From assembly GCA_011391735.1 (NCBI GenBank), contig JAABPY010000229.1:1-34429 (forward strand): a stretch of DNA of 34,429 nt, in the 5' to 3' direction. The translations under genes were made by a program, and so were the position numbers. The stretch is from Sulfuricurvum sp. (GTDB taxonomy: Bacteria; Campylobacterota; Campylobacteria; Campylobacterales; Sulfurimonadaceae). Numbering within the stretch: the first letter of the stretch is position 1; the number at the start of each line of letters is the position of its first letter. The notes below the pieces were generated by a model that was given only the letters and a program-made list of their open reading frames with translations, was not told where the DNA came from and ran no database searches. Positions 26,689-33,573 of this stretch are shown here, piece after piece.

Positions 26689-27264
26689 ATGGTGAGTATT
26701 AACGAAATTTTTACCGACTTTATAGAGATTAAAGGGTCAAAGTTTATCTCATTTTTGATGCCAATTTCCTTGTATGATGGGCAGATGAAGCGTCTTCGCA
26801 ACGAACACCCCAAAGCGGTGCATTTTGTGAGTGCCTATCGCAGTCTCAATGAATACGATCAAATTGTTGAATACAGTGGTGATGATGGCGAACCCAAAGG
26901 GACATCGGGGAAACCAACATTGAGTGTTTTGCAAGGGCATGAGCTGATTAATACGGCAATTATTACGGTTCGCTATTTCGGTGGGACGAAACTTGGACCT
27001 GGGGGACTGGTTCGGGCGTATGCGCAAGCTGCGAATGGAGCATACGCCCAAGCAATTTTGCTCCCGTATGAAAAGCTGTTGGTCAAAAAGATTAAATGTG
27101 ATTATTCGCACGTGTCAAAGGTGGAGTATGAAAGCGGACATCACGGGATTCGAATTCTTTCCAAGGAGTTTGGTGAGCGAGGGGTACTATTTGCAATCGA
27201 AGGGACATCGGAGAATTTGGAAGCGTTTTATCAAGTACTTGGACGGATGATCTGCCACGTTTAG
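26689..27264 (+). CDS. IMPACT/YigZ family protein (UPF0029)
   Basis: A 191-residue protein of the YigZ/IMPACT family, whose eukaryotic members modulate GCN2 signalling; the bacterial role is poorly defined, possibly ribosome or RNA related. The signature is clear: EIKGSKFISFLMPI at the N-terminus, AYRSLNEYDQIVEYSGDDGEPKGTSGKP (about 45-72), and TVRYFGGTKLGPGGLVRAYAQAA (about 96-118). AAAGG at 26678-26682 is the ribosome site. It stands alone between divergently transcribed mutY and convergent DUF3137, with zero bases between its stop codon and the stop of the next gene. Confidence 0.92.
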   Translation: MVSINEIFTDFIEIKGSKFISFLMPISLYDGQMKRLRNEHPKAVHFVSAYRSLNEYDQIVEYSGDDGEPKGTSGKPTLSVLQGHELINTAIITVRYFGGTKLGPGGLVRAYAQAANGAYAQAILLPYEKLLVKKIKCDYSHVSKVEYESGHHGIRILSKEFGERGVLFAIEGTSENLEAFYQVLGRMICHV

Positions 27265-28230
27265 TTAAGCTTTACTCCATAGCCTCTCATTAAGCTTCAG
27301 CTCTTCTACAATCCCAATCGTATATCGGAGGGTATTGATATACTCCATCGCCTGTTTATAATCCAATAGTGACGTAAAAATGGTAGGTTCAAAGAGATCT
27401 TTTTTCGTTGCAATCCCCACGTGGATATGATTATGGACAAAAGAGATGAAGAGGGGATAGGAGACTTTCTTTTGAAACTCCAAAAGCCGTTTCATCATGG
27501 AGTGGCTGAGAATATAACGGGCTTCGATGGGGTCATTACCATAGACAACGAATGCTTTTTCAAATGCAGGATCATCGAGACGGATAAGATCATCACGTGA
27601 AAAGTTATGGGATTGTAGCCATCCGCCAATGAGAGTGCCAAAACTCTTTTCGGCCTGATCGGGGAGAATGACGGTTTTGGCTTTAAAATACTTGTTAAAC
27701 TCTGCCACTAAAAACAAGCCTCGAAAGAGGGTATGCCATTGGGTGCGCCCTTTGGAATCTTTTGTTTGATACTCTGCATGGATATCGGAGAATTCGAGGG
27801 GGACGCCGTCTATAGAACCTTTGACGTAATCGTTTCCGCTATAACGGTCGATGGAGTGTGGAAACAGGTTTGAACGTTCAAAGAGGTGTTGTGAGATCAT
27901 GAAATCGGGATTGTAGAGGAGATGGGGATCAATGGCATTGATGAGGGGGGTAATTACTTTCGTTTTAAAGTCCTTAGCATACTCTTGTGTCATTGAGCGA
28001 TAGAACATTCCAGCAAGGGCTATAAAACCAATAACGATTGCCATTGAAAATGGGTGAAAAAGTCCAAAATTCTTCCCCATCCAAATGGCGAAAAGGATAA
28101 AAACAACGAGCCCCATCCCTCCATACCATTTGAGTTGGGAGAGAATTTGAAGACGCACTTTTTCCAATTCATTTAAATTCCCATAGAGCTCTTTATAATA
28201 AAAATCGGTGAGTTCAGAGGTCGATTTCAT
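27265..28230 (-). CDS. DUF3137-type membrane protein
   Basis: A 321-residue protein of unknown function matching the DUF3137 pattern. A charged N-terminal helix precedes two membrane segments (about residues 36-53, GMGLVVFILFAIWMGKN, and 57-75, FSMAIVIGFIALAGMFY), then a long soluble domain. Recognisable pieces are GNDYVKGSIDGVPLEFSDIHAEY, TLFRGLFLVAEFNKYFK and FVVYGNDPIEARYILSHSMM, which in this family form a repeated beta-rich domain. It is the second gene of a lemA-DUF3137 pair with an ATGA overlap, a partnership seen in many bacteria. Inference: the two act together at the inner membrane, perhaps in envelope stress. Confidence 0.85.
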   Translation of the reverse strand: MKSTSELTDFYYKELYGNLNELEKVRLQILSQLKWYGGMGLVVFILFAIWMGKNFGLFHPFSMAIVIGFIALAGMFYRSMTQEYAKDFKTKVITPLINAIDPHLLYNPDFMISQHLFERSNLFPHSIDRYSGNDYVKGSIDGVPLEFSDIHAEYQTKDSKGRTQWHTLFRGLFLVAEFNKYFKAKTVILPDQAEKSFGTLIGGWLQSHNFSRDDLIRLDDPAFEKAFVVYGNDPIEARYILSHSMMKRLLEFQKKVSYPLFISFVHNHIHVGIATKKDLFEPTIFTSLLDYKQAMEYINTLRYTIGIVEELKLNERLWSKA

Positions 28231-28784
28231 CGATTAAAGAGGGCACCAACATCAACATTTTGACGTTCCATCACGGTGATTTCAAATACGGCACGACGTT
28301 GTAAATTCATCCATCCTGCCATTATATTGGTGGGAAACATCTCTATGGCGTTATTAAAATCGGTAACACTCTGGTTATAAGCACGGCGTGCAGCGGATAT
28401 TTGCTCCTCTACTTCATTAAGTGAGCGTTGAAGGTGCATTACATTCTCATTGGCTTTGAGATCAGGATAGGCTTCCATTGCGATGGTAATAGCACCCAAA
28501 GCCGAGGAGAGTTTTGCATCAAGGGTTATTTTTTGCTCATCACTGAGATTGGGTCTCATCGCTTGAGTGCGAAGTTGGGTCACTTTTTCGAGGGTTGATT
28601 TTTCGTGTTCCATATACTGTGAAACGGAGGCAACAAGATTGGGGATAAGGTCAAACCGTTTTTTAAGGATGGCATCCATCCCAGCGAAGATGTTTTCGAC
28701 TTGATTTTTTTTGCCTATGAGAGAGTTGTACATTAAAACGGCGATGAGAACCACTATAACTATGAGAATAAGGGCAATTTGCAT
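28227..28784 (-). CDS. lemA: LemA family protein
   Basis: A 185-residue protein with one N-terminal membrane helix (about 2-20, IALILIVIVVLIAVLMY) and a helical cytoplasmic or periplasmic bundle. The family signature KKNQVENIFAGMDAILKKRFDLIPNLVASVSQYMEHE spans about residues 25-61. MHLQRSLNEVEEQISAARRAYNQSVTDFNNAIEMFP follows (about 115-150). The frame can open at GTG 28793, but GGAG placed 8 bases before the ATG at 28784 supports the later start. The biological role of LemA proteins is not established. It is coupled to the DUF3137 gene by a 4-base overlap. Confidence 0.93.
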   Translation of the reverse strand: MQIALILIVIVVLIAVLMYNSLIGKKNQVENIFAGMDAILKKRFDLIPNLVASVSQYMEHEKSTLEKVTQLRTQAMRPNLSDEQKITLDAKLSSALGAITIAMEAYPDLKANENVMHLQRSLNEVEEQISAARRAYNQSVTDFNNAIEMFPTNIMAGWMNLQRRAVFEITVMERQNVDVGALFNR

Positions 28785-28816
28785 ATTCAACACTCCAACG
28801 GTGATTAAGATGATCT

Positions 28817-28822
28817 ATTGTA
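28817..28822 (-). promoter_or_regulatory. Possible -10 box for lemA
   Basis: TACAAT on the minus strand, 32 bases before the lemA start, in an A/T-rich gap between the tRNA cluster and lemA. No -35 consensus is visible. Read-through from the tRNA promoter is the alternative source of transcripts. Confidence 0.3.
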
Positions 28823-28886
28823 AATGAAAGTATCTGAAGAGATGTTTAAATATAGATGAATATATGAAGTGAAAATAGGAGGATTG

Positions 28887-28963
28887 TGGCGCGGCCAACG
28901 GGACTCGAACCCGTGACCTCCTGCGTGACAGGCAGGCATTCTAACCAACTGAACTATGGCCGC
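28887..28963 (-). tRNA. tRNA-Asp (GTC), copy 2
   Basis: The minus strand folds into a 77-nt cloverleaf with a 7-bp acceptor (GCGGCCA/TGGCCGC), discriminator G and an encoded CCA. The anticodon stem CCTGC/GCAGG encloses a loop with GTC at its centre. The T-arm has the usual GGTTCGAGTCC. It is identical to the copy at 29065-29141 and is last in the six-tRNA transcript. Confidence 0.97.
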
Positions 28964-28969
28964 ACACTA

Positions 28970-29045
28970 TGGTGGGAATTACAAGACTCGAACTTGTGAC
29001 ATCTACCTTGTAAGGGTAGCGCTCTACCAACTGAGCTAAACTCCC
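28970..29045 (-). tRNA. tRNA-Val (TAC), copy 2
   Basis: A 76-nt cloverleaf on the minus strand: acceptor GGGAGTT/AATTCCC, discriminator A, encoded CCA. Anticodon stem CTACC/GGTAG has TAC in the loop. It is identical to 29148-29223 and lies 6 bases upstream (in transcript order) of tRNA-Asp copy 2. Confidence 0.97.
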
Positions 29046-29064
29046 GATAAAAACTTAAATAACA

Positions 29065-29141
29065 TGGCGCGGCCAACGGGACTCGAACCCGTGACCTCCT
29101 GCGTGACAGGCAGGCATTCTAACCAACTGAACTATGGCCGC
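29065..29141 (-). tRNA. tRNA-Asp (GTC), copy 1
   Basis: Same 77-nt structure, anticodon GTC and encoded CCA as the copy at 28887-28963, with no base differences inside the tRNA. It is fourth in transcript order. Confidence 0.97.
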
Positions 29142-29147
29142 ACTCTA

Positions 29148-29223
29148 TGGTGGGAATTACAAGACTCGAACTTGTGACATCTACCTTGTAAGGGTAGCGC
29201 TCTACCAACTGAGCTAAACTCCC
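29148..29223 (-). tRNA. tRNA-Val (TAC), copy 1
   Basis: A 76-nt cloverleaf identical to 28970-29045, with anticodon TAC and encoded CCA. It is third in transcript order, after Lys and Glu. Confidence 0.97.
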
Positions 29224-29247
29224 GATGTTGATACTTTTTTGAACAAA

Positions 29248-29323
29248 TGGCGACCCCTAAAGGATTTGAACCTCTGTTCTTACCATGAAGTGATAATGTC
29301 CTTGGCCACTAGACGAAAGGGTC
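29248..29323 (-). tRNA. tRNA-Glu (TTC)
   Basis: A 76-nt minus-strand cloverleaf: acceptor starts GACCCTT, the 3' end reads GGGGTC-G-CCA with encoded CCA. The anticodon stem TTATC/GGTAA contains a T-G pair, and TTC sits in the loop ACTTCAT. The D-arm TCGTCTAGTGG is typical of tRNA-Glu. Confidence 0.95.
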
Positions 29324-29340
29324 AGTTAAAACTACATTTA

Positions 29341-29416
29341 TGGTGTCTCGTGATGGATTCGAACCATCGACCCCCTCATTAAAAGTGAGATGCTCTACCG
29401 ACTGAGCTAACGAGAC
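29341..29416 (-). tRNA. tRNA-Lys (TTT)
   Basis: A 76-nt minus-strand cloverleaf: acceptor GTCTCGT/ACGAGAC, discriminator A, encoded CCA. The anticodon loop CTTTTAA contains TTT, closed by TCTCA/TGAGG. It is first in the operon, about 23 bases downstream of the expected transcription start. Confidence 0.96.
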
Positions 29417-29434
29417 CTCGTCAATCATACGATT

Positions 29435-29474
29435 GGGAGGGCGGAATTATAGGGGAATTTCTTTTATTTGTCAA
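29435..29474 (-). promoter_or_regulatory. Consensus promoter of the tRNA operon with GC-rich discriminator
   Basis: On the minus strand TTGACA (29469-29474) and TATAAT (29446-29451) are both perfect and are separated by exactly 17 bases. This is the only full -35/-10 consensus I found in the window. The stretch directly after the -10 (29435-29445) reads TCCGCCCTCCC, a G/C-rich discriminator. In other bacteria this is a mark of stable-RNA promoters under ppGpp/DksA (stringent) control; applying it here is inference. Confidence 0.85.
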
Positions 29475-29488
29475 GAGAAAATAAATGA

Positions 29489-30580
29489 TTAGGAGAAAAA
29501 AAGATCACGATCAATATTGAGGAGCATTTTAATCGCCATTAAAACACTCTGTTCTTGAATGTAGTTTCGATCTCCTTCGAATTGAAATCGCTCCGTATGG
29601 ACGACTATTTTGGAGCGTGCGCTGATATAAACGGTTCCGACGGGTTTGGACTCTGTCCCTCCGCTTGGACCTGCTATGCCGCTAATGGCAAGGGCAAAAT
29701 CAGCGTAGCTGACATTGAGTGCCCCTTCGGACATTTGGTTGACCACCTCGGCACTAACGGCTCCGTGTGCTTCAAGGGATGATTCATCAACAGCAAGCCA
29801 ATTGGCTTTTAAAACATTATCGTAGGTGATAAGAGATCCCTCATAAACATTGGATGCACCATTTTGAGAGGTAAAATAATAGGCGAGGGATCCACCACTG
29901 CAACTTTCAGCAAACGATATTTTTTGGTGATGGCGGAAGAGCTTTTCGATGATATAGGCAGCTATATTGGAAGCGGCGATGACTTTATGGTGTAATAATC
30001 CTTTGGCTGAGGCGATAAATTGTGCCATATTACCATGGCGTCGGGCAGTAATTTTGACCTTTACCCACCCCTCTATGAGCTCTGACGCTTCTAGGCGAAC
30101 ATCGAAATTTTGCGCCAATGGATCAAGGAGGGTAGAGACACTGGAGAGCTCTTCATTAAAAATATGAATCCAACCGCTTCGTTGCTCATCGTCGATAAGA
30201 ATAGGGGGGAGGGCTTTGCCTTCATGGGCTAAAATAACATTAATTTCAGAATTGTTATAGGGGAGGAGATAGCTACCAGTATCGAAAAGTGTCGCACGAG
30301 AGGGGATGAGCATTGCATCGCGTAATACTTGATTGTCCCCACTGACGGTACTAAGAAGCTTTCCAATAATGGTAAAAGTACTTTTTGTCGTAATAATAAC
30401 GAGCTTAGATTCCGTTTTTAAAAGCCCTTCAAGATGAAGAAACAGCCCCTTGTCTGACTCTTCAAAATAGCTGATGGAGTCGATAGAGGAAAACTTCTCT
30501 TTGATACTTCGAAGGATATAACGCTCATACGACTCATTTAAAATCAATTTGTTTCCGACAAAAAGTACGTCTCGTCTCAT
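29489..30580 (-). CDS. CinA-like protein, amidase domain C-terminal
   Basis: A 363-residue CinA-family protein. The C-terminal domain (about 200-355) is clear: SFAESCSGGSLAYYFT with the Ser-x-Ser/Cys-GG catalytic region, GSLITYDNVLKANWL, GAVSAEVVNQMSEGA, and ALAISGIAGPSGGTESKPVGTVYI. In other bacteria this domain is nicotinamide-nucleotide amidase (PncC), recycling NMN. The N-terminal half (1-190) corresponds to the MoCF-like domain but lacks its GGLGPT core, so that activity is doubtful. The frame opens at 30658; the ATG at 30580 has AAGGGTG suitably upstream and the right N-terminus (MRRDVLFVGNKL). It is divergent from ileS. A TATACT box at 30607-30612 (minus) may be its -10. Confidence 0.87.
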   Translation of the reverse strand: MRRDVLFVGNKLILNESYERYILRSIKEKFSSIDSISYFEESDKGLFLHLEGLLKTESKLVIITTKSTFTIIGKLLSTVSGDNQVLRDAMLIPSRATLFDTGSYLLPYNNSEINVILAHEGKALPPILIDDEQRSGWIHIFNEELSSVSTLLDPLAQNFDVRLEASELIEGWVKVKITARRHGNMAQFIASAKGLLHHKVIAASNIAAYIIEKLFRHHQKISFAESCSGGSLAYYFTSQNGASNVYEGSLITYDNVLKANWLAVDESSLEAHGAVSAEVVNQMSEGALNVSYADFALAISGIAGPSGGTESKPVGTVYISARSKIVVHTERFQFEGDRNYIQEQSVLMAIKMLLNIDRDLFFS

Positions 30581-30646
30581 AGATACACCCTTAGTTAAAT
30601 TGGGGTAGTATAGCACAGTGACAGCAAATTTTAATCCCTCAAAAGC

Positions 30647-30652
30647 TATAAT
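30647..30652 (+). promoter_or_regulatory. -10 box of ileS
   Basis: A perfect TATAAT within AAGCTATAATGCACA lies 36 bases before the ileS ATG, in the 108-bp divergent gap with the CinA-like gene. No -35 is evident. The leader is too short (about 30 bases) for a T-box riboswitch. Confidence 0.6.
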
Positions 30653-30688
30653 GCACAACTTTTACACCGAAAAATTAAGGGATCCCAA

Positions 30689-33445
30689 ATGGATTATAAA
30701 GATACCCTCCTCCTACCACAAACACCGTTTCCAATGCGTGGAAACTTGATTAATAATGAACCGCTTCGTTATGCGTCGTGGATTGCTGCGGATGTCTATG
30801 GACGTATGAAAACCAATCGCAAAGGCTCTGAGAGTTTTACACTGCACGATGGTCCTCCATATGCGAATGGAAATACCCATATTGGGCATGCGCTGAATAA
30901 GATTTTGAAAGATATTATTGTTAAATATAACTATTTTAACGGCAAATCTGTCCGTTTTACCCCCGGATGGGATTGTCACGGATTGCCCATAGAGCAACAA
31001 GTGGAAAAAAAGCTGGGTGGCAAACAGAAAAAAGAGGCTTTGAGTAAAGCAGAAATACGGGCTCTTTGCCGTGCGCATGCGACACAGTTCGTAGATATTC
31101 AGCGAGAAGAGTTTAAAAAGCTTGGGGTGATTGCCGATTGGGATAATCCCTACCTCACGATGGACTATAAGTTTGAAGCCAATATCTATCGCACCCTTTG
31201 TTCTGTGGCAAAAAAAGGGTTATTGATTGAGCGTTCCAAACCTGTTTTTTGGAGCTGGGCAGAGCGAACAGCGTTAGCAGAAGCAGAAGTGGAGTATGAA
31301 GATAAAGAAGATTACTCTATTTATGTTGCGTTTGAACTAAGCGATGAGGCAAAAATTCGTGCTGGTATTGAGGGGAAGGCGGCGATTGTTATTTGGACAA
31401 CGACACCGTGGACCCTTCCTGCTAATACGGGAATTTCTCTTAATCCTGATGAAATTTATATTCGAACAAGTGATGGGTATATCGTAGCTGAGAAACGGTA
31501 TGAAGCGATGATAGAAGAGGGTGTTTTTAGTGGTACTATTGTTCAAAAAATCGATGCGAAAAAATTTGAAAACCTTTACGCTGTTAATCCTCTTAATGGA
31601 CGTGGCTCTCATCTTGTATTAGGTGAGCACGTTTTGATGGAGAATGGTTCTGGGTGTGTTCACACCGCCCCTGGGCATGGGGAAGACGATTACCGTATTG
31701 GACTTCGCTATAACCTCGAAGTCATTATGCCTGTTGATGAGACAGGGTGTTATGACAATACTCTTGTTAAAGAGAAACTTCTCCCTAATGCTGAAACTTT
31801 TGTGGGAGTTCATATTTTCAAAGCGAATGAACCAATTTTGGAACTGTTAGGGGAGTCTCTTCTGAAAGTTTCTAAATTTCGTCACTCCTATCCACACTGT
31901 TGGCGTTCTCATACCCCGTTGATTTTTCGTGCAACGAAGCAATGGTTTATCTCGGTTGATGGAATACCTGAAGGGGAAACAAAAACATTGCGTCAAATCG
32001 CCCAAGATGAAGTAGCAAAAACAACGTTTTATCCCGAAACAGGACGTAACCGTTTGGGCTCTATGGTCGAAAATCGTCCTGACTGGTGTATTTCACGTCA
32101 GCGTGATTGGGGGGTTCCTATTGCATTTTTCCGTATTAAAGCAACGGGTGAAGTCATCTTGGATGAGAAAACGTTGAACTTTACGGCGATGATTTTTGAG
32201 ATGCACGGGTCTGATGCGTGGTACTCGATGGAGATTTCCGAACTTCTTTACCCAGGGTGTCCGTACAAAGCCGATGATCTTGAAAAAGTGACCGATATTC
32301 TCGATGTATGGTTTGACAGTGGTTCGACGTGGAATGCCGTCCTTAAATCACGCAACTACGATGCAGGAACGTATCCAGCTGATTTGTACATCGAAGGGTC
32401 GGATCAACATCGTGGATGGTTCCAATCATCACTTTTCTTAAGCACGGCGGTGGAACATATTGCCCCCTATAAAGCTCTTTTGACCCATGGATTTACTGTG
32501 GATGAGAAGGGTGAGAAGATGTCCAAATCCAAGGGCAATGTTGTAGCACCCGACAAAGTATTAAAAGAATATGGCTCTGAAATTTTACGTTTGTGGGTTG
32601 CGATGAGCGATTATCAAGGGGATTTAAAAATTTCGGATGGTATCCTTAAGCAAACGGCAGAACAGTACCGCAAGCTTCGTAATACTTTCCGTATTATGCT
32701 CGCCAACCTCGATGGTTTAGAGATGATTATCCCTTACAGTGAAATGGGTGAAATTGACAAATGGATTGTTGCAAAAGCGAAAGAAGTATTCGACGAAACA
32801 CACCGACTTTTTGGAGAGTATAACTTCGTTCAAGGGATGAGTGGGCTGAACTATTTTATCGTCAATGAGCTTAGCGGTATTTATATTGATATTACCAAAG
32901 ATAGAATGTATTGTGATGGTGCAAATTCATCAGAGAGAAAATCAACCCAAAGCGCAATGGCGATTATTGCTCGCTCGATGTTGGGACTCATTGCCCCTAT
33001 ATTAACGTATACAGCCGATGAAATTTTTGACAATGCTCCTGCGGTTATCAAAGGAAAGGGTGGGGATATTTTTGATATTACCTATGCTCCTATTGAAGCG
33101 GTTGAAAGTAGCTGGGATGAGGTTAATATGAAACTTATCCGTGAAAAGTTCAATGAGATTGTGGATGGTTTGAAAAAAGAGAAAGTGATTAAAAATACTT
33201 TGGAGCTTGTTATTTCAACCCAATCACCCCTTGTAAAAGCGATGAAAAAAGCAGATATTGAAGAGTTTCTGGTTATTTCGAAATGGTGTGCGTGTGAATT
33301 GAGCGATAGTTTAGGGACATTTGAGATTGAGGGTGAGACGTTTACGGTAGCTAAAGCTTCCAAAGCGAAGTGTCCTCGTTGTTGGAAATACCATAGCGAA
33401 AATGAAGAGAGTCTTTGTGAGCGTTGTGCAACGGTTGTCGCGTAA
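30689..33445 (+). CDS. ileS: Isoleucyl-tRNA synthetase
   Basis: A 918-residue class I synthetase charging tRNA-Ile, with editing of Val. The HIGH motif is in PPYANGNTHIGHALNK (about residues 55-70). The CP1 editing domain includes IWTTTPWTLPANTGI and GSGCVHTAPGHGEDDY. The catalytic core continues with RQRDWGVPIAFF, YIEGSDQHRGWFQSSLF and KMSKS in GEKMSKSKGN. The C-terminal zinc site CPRCWKYHSENEESLCERC is present (about 893-912). This is the bacterial type found in mupirocin-sensitive species, by architecture only. AAGGGA precedes the ATG. The stop shares a base with a small downstream ORF. Confidence 0.98.
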   Translation: MDYKDTLLLPQTPFPMRGNLINNEPLRYASWIAADVYGRMKTNRKGSESFTLHDGPPYANGNTHIGHALNKILKDIIVKYNYFNGKSVRFTPGWDCHGLPIEQQVEKKLGGKQKKEALSKAEIRALCRAHATQFVDIQREEFKKLGVIADWDNPYLTMDYKFEANIYRTLCSVAKKGLLIERSKPVFWSWAERTALAEAEVEYEDKEDYSIYVAFELSDEAKIRAGIEGKAAIVIWTTTPWTLPANTGISLNPDEIYIRTSDGYIVAEKRYEAMIEEGVFSGTIVQKIDAKKFENLYAVNPLNGRGSHLVLGEHVLMENGSGCVHTAPGHGEDDYRIGLRYNLEVIMPVDETGCYDNTLVKEKLLPNAETFVGVHIFKANEPILELLGESLLKVSKFRHSYPHCWRSHTPLIFRATKQWFISVDGIPEGETKTLRQIAQDEVAKTTFYPETGRNRLGSMVENRPDWCISRQRDWGVPIAFFRIKATGEVILDEKTLNFTAMIFEMHGSDAWYSMEISELLYPGCPYKADDLEKVTDILDVWFDSGSTWNAVLKSRNYDAGTYPADLYIEGSDQHRGWFQSSLFLSTAVEHIAPYKALLTHGFTVDEKGEKMSKSKGNVVAPDKVLKEYGSEILRLWVAMSDYQGDLKISDGILKQTAEQYRKLRNTFRIMLANLDGLEMIIPYSEMGEIDKWIVAKAKEVFDETHRLFGEYNFVQGMSGLNYFIVNELSGIYIDITKDRMYCDGANSSERKSTQSAMAIIARSMLGLIAPILTYTADEIFDNAPAVIKGKGGDIFDITYAPIEAVESSWDEVNMKLIREKFNEIVDGLKKEKVIKNTLELVISTQSPLVKAMKKADIEEFLVISKWCACELSDSLGTFEIEGETFTVAKASKAKCPRCWKYHSENEESLCERCATVVA

Positions 33446-33573
33446 TGGTCGATGTGACACAAAGTGTCCCTGTAAGTTTGATTGTTGAAACGGTGGGTGC
33501 TGTTTTCGTAGTCATCGCTATGGGGATCATGATGGTTAAAAGTGCAAAACGTAAAAGAGAGGAAAGTGTATGA
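33445..33573 (+). CDS. Small single-span membrane protein between ileS and gatA
   Basis: A 42-residue ORF whose ATG overlaps the ileS stop (TAATG) and whose TGA overlaps the gatA ATG (ATGA). This tight two-sided coupling makes it very likely a real gene. Residues ~9-31 form one hydrophobic helix rich in Val, Ile and Met ([20 protein letters not shown]), followed by a basic tail (KSAKRKREE), which predicts the C-terminus on the cytoplasmic side. C. jejuni, as I recall, has a small hypothetical gene in the same place (Cj1060c). Function unknown. It carries no known domain; it may be a small membrane regulator or simply a coupling peptide. Confidence 0.75.
   Translation: MVDVTQSVPVSLIVETVGAVFVVIAMGIMMVKSAKRKREESV

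Larger units (their letters stand above)
28887..29048 (-). repeat. tRNA-Val/tRNA-Asp tandem repeat, downstream copy
   Basis: This 162-bp block is repeated at 29065-29226 with a period of 178 bp. The only difference I find is one base, 28966 A versus 29144 T, in the spacer between the tRNAs. Flanks outside the block are unrelated. Confidence 0.95.
29065..29226 (-). repeat. tRNA-Val/tRNA-Asp tandem repeat, upstream copy
   Basis: The partner of 28887-29048. The near-perfect identity extends over the intergenic spacer, which points to duplication of a DNA segment rather than independent conservation of tRNA genes. Confidence 0.95.

Noticed and set aside
28887-29416. CRISPR-like array, because of the regular repeated blocks
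   Set aside because: The repeats are complete tRNA genes with cloverleaf structure and encoded CCA ends.
28800-29480. Integrated element using a tRNA 3' end as attachment site
   Set aside because: No integrase gene and no displaced partial tRNA copy were found. The duplication consists of full tRNA genes in tandem.
30653-30688. T-box riboswitch upstream of ileS
   Set aside because: The leader is only about 30 bases and shows no stem or T-box motif.
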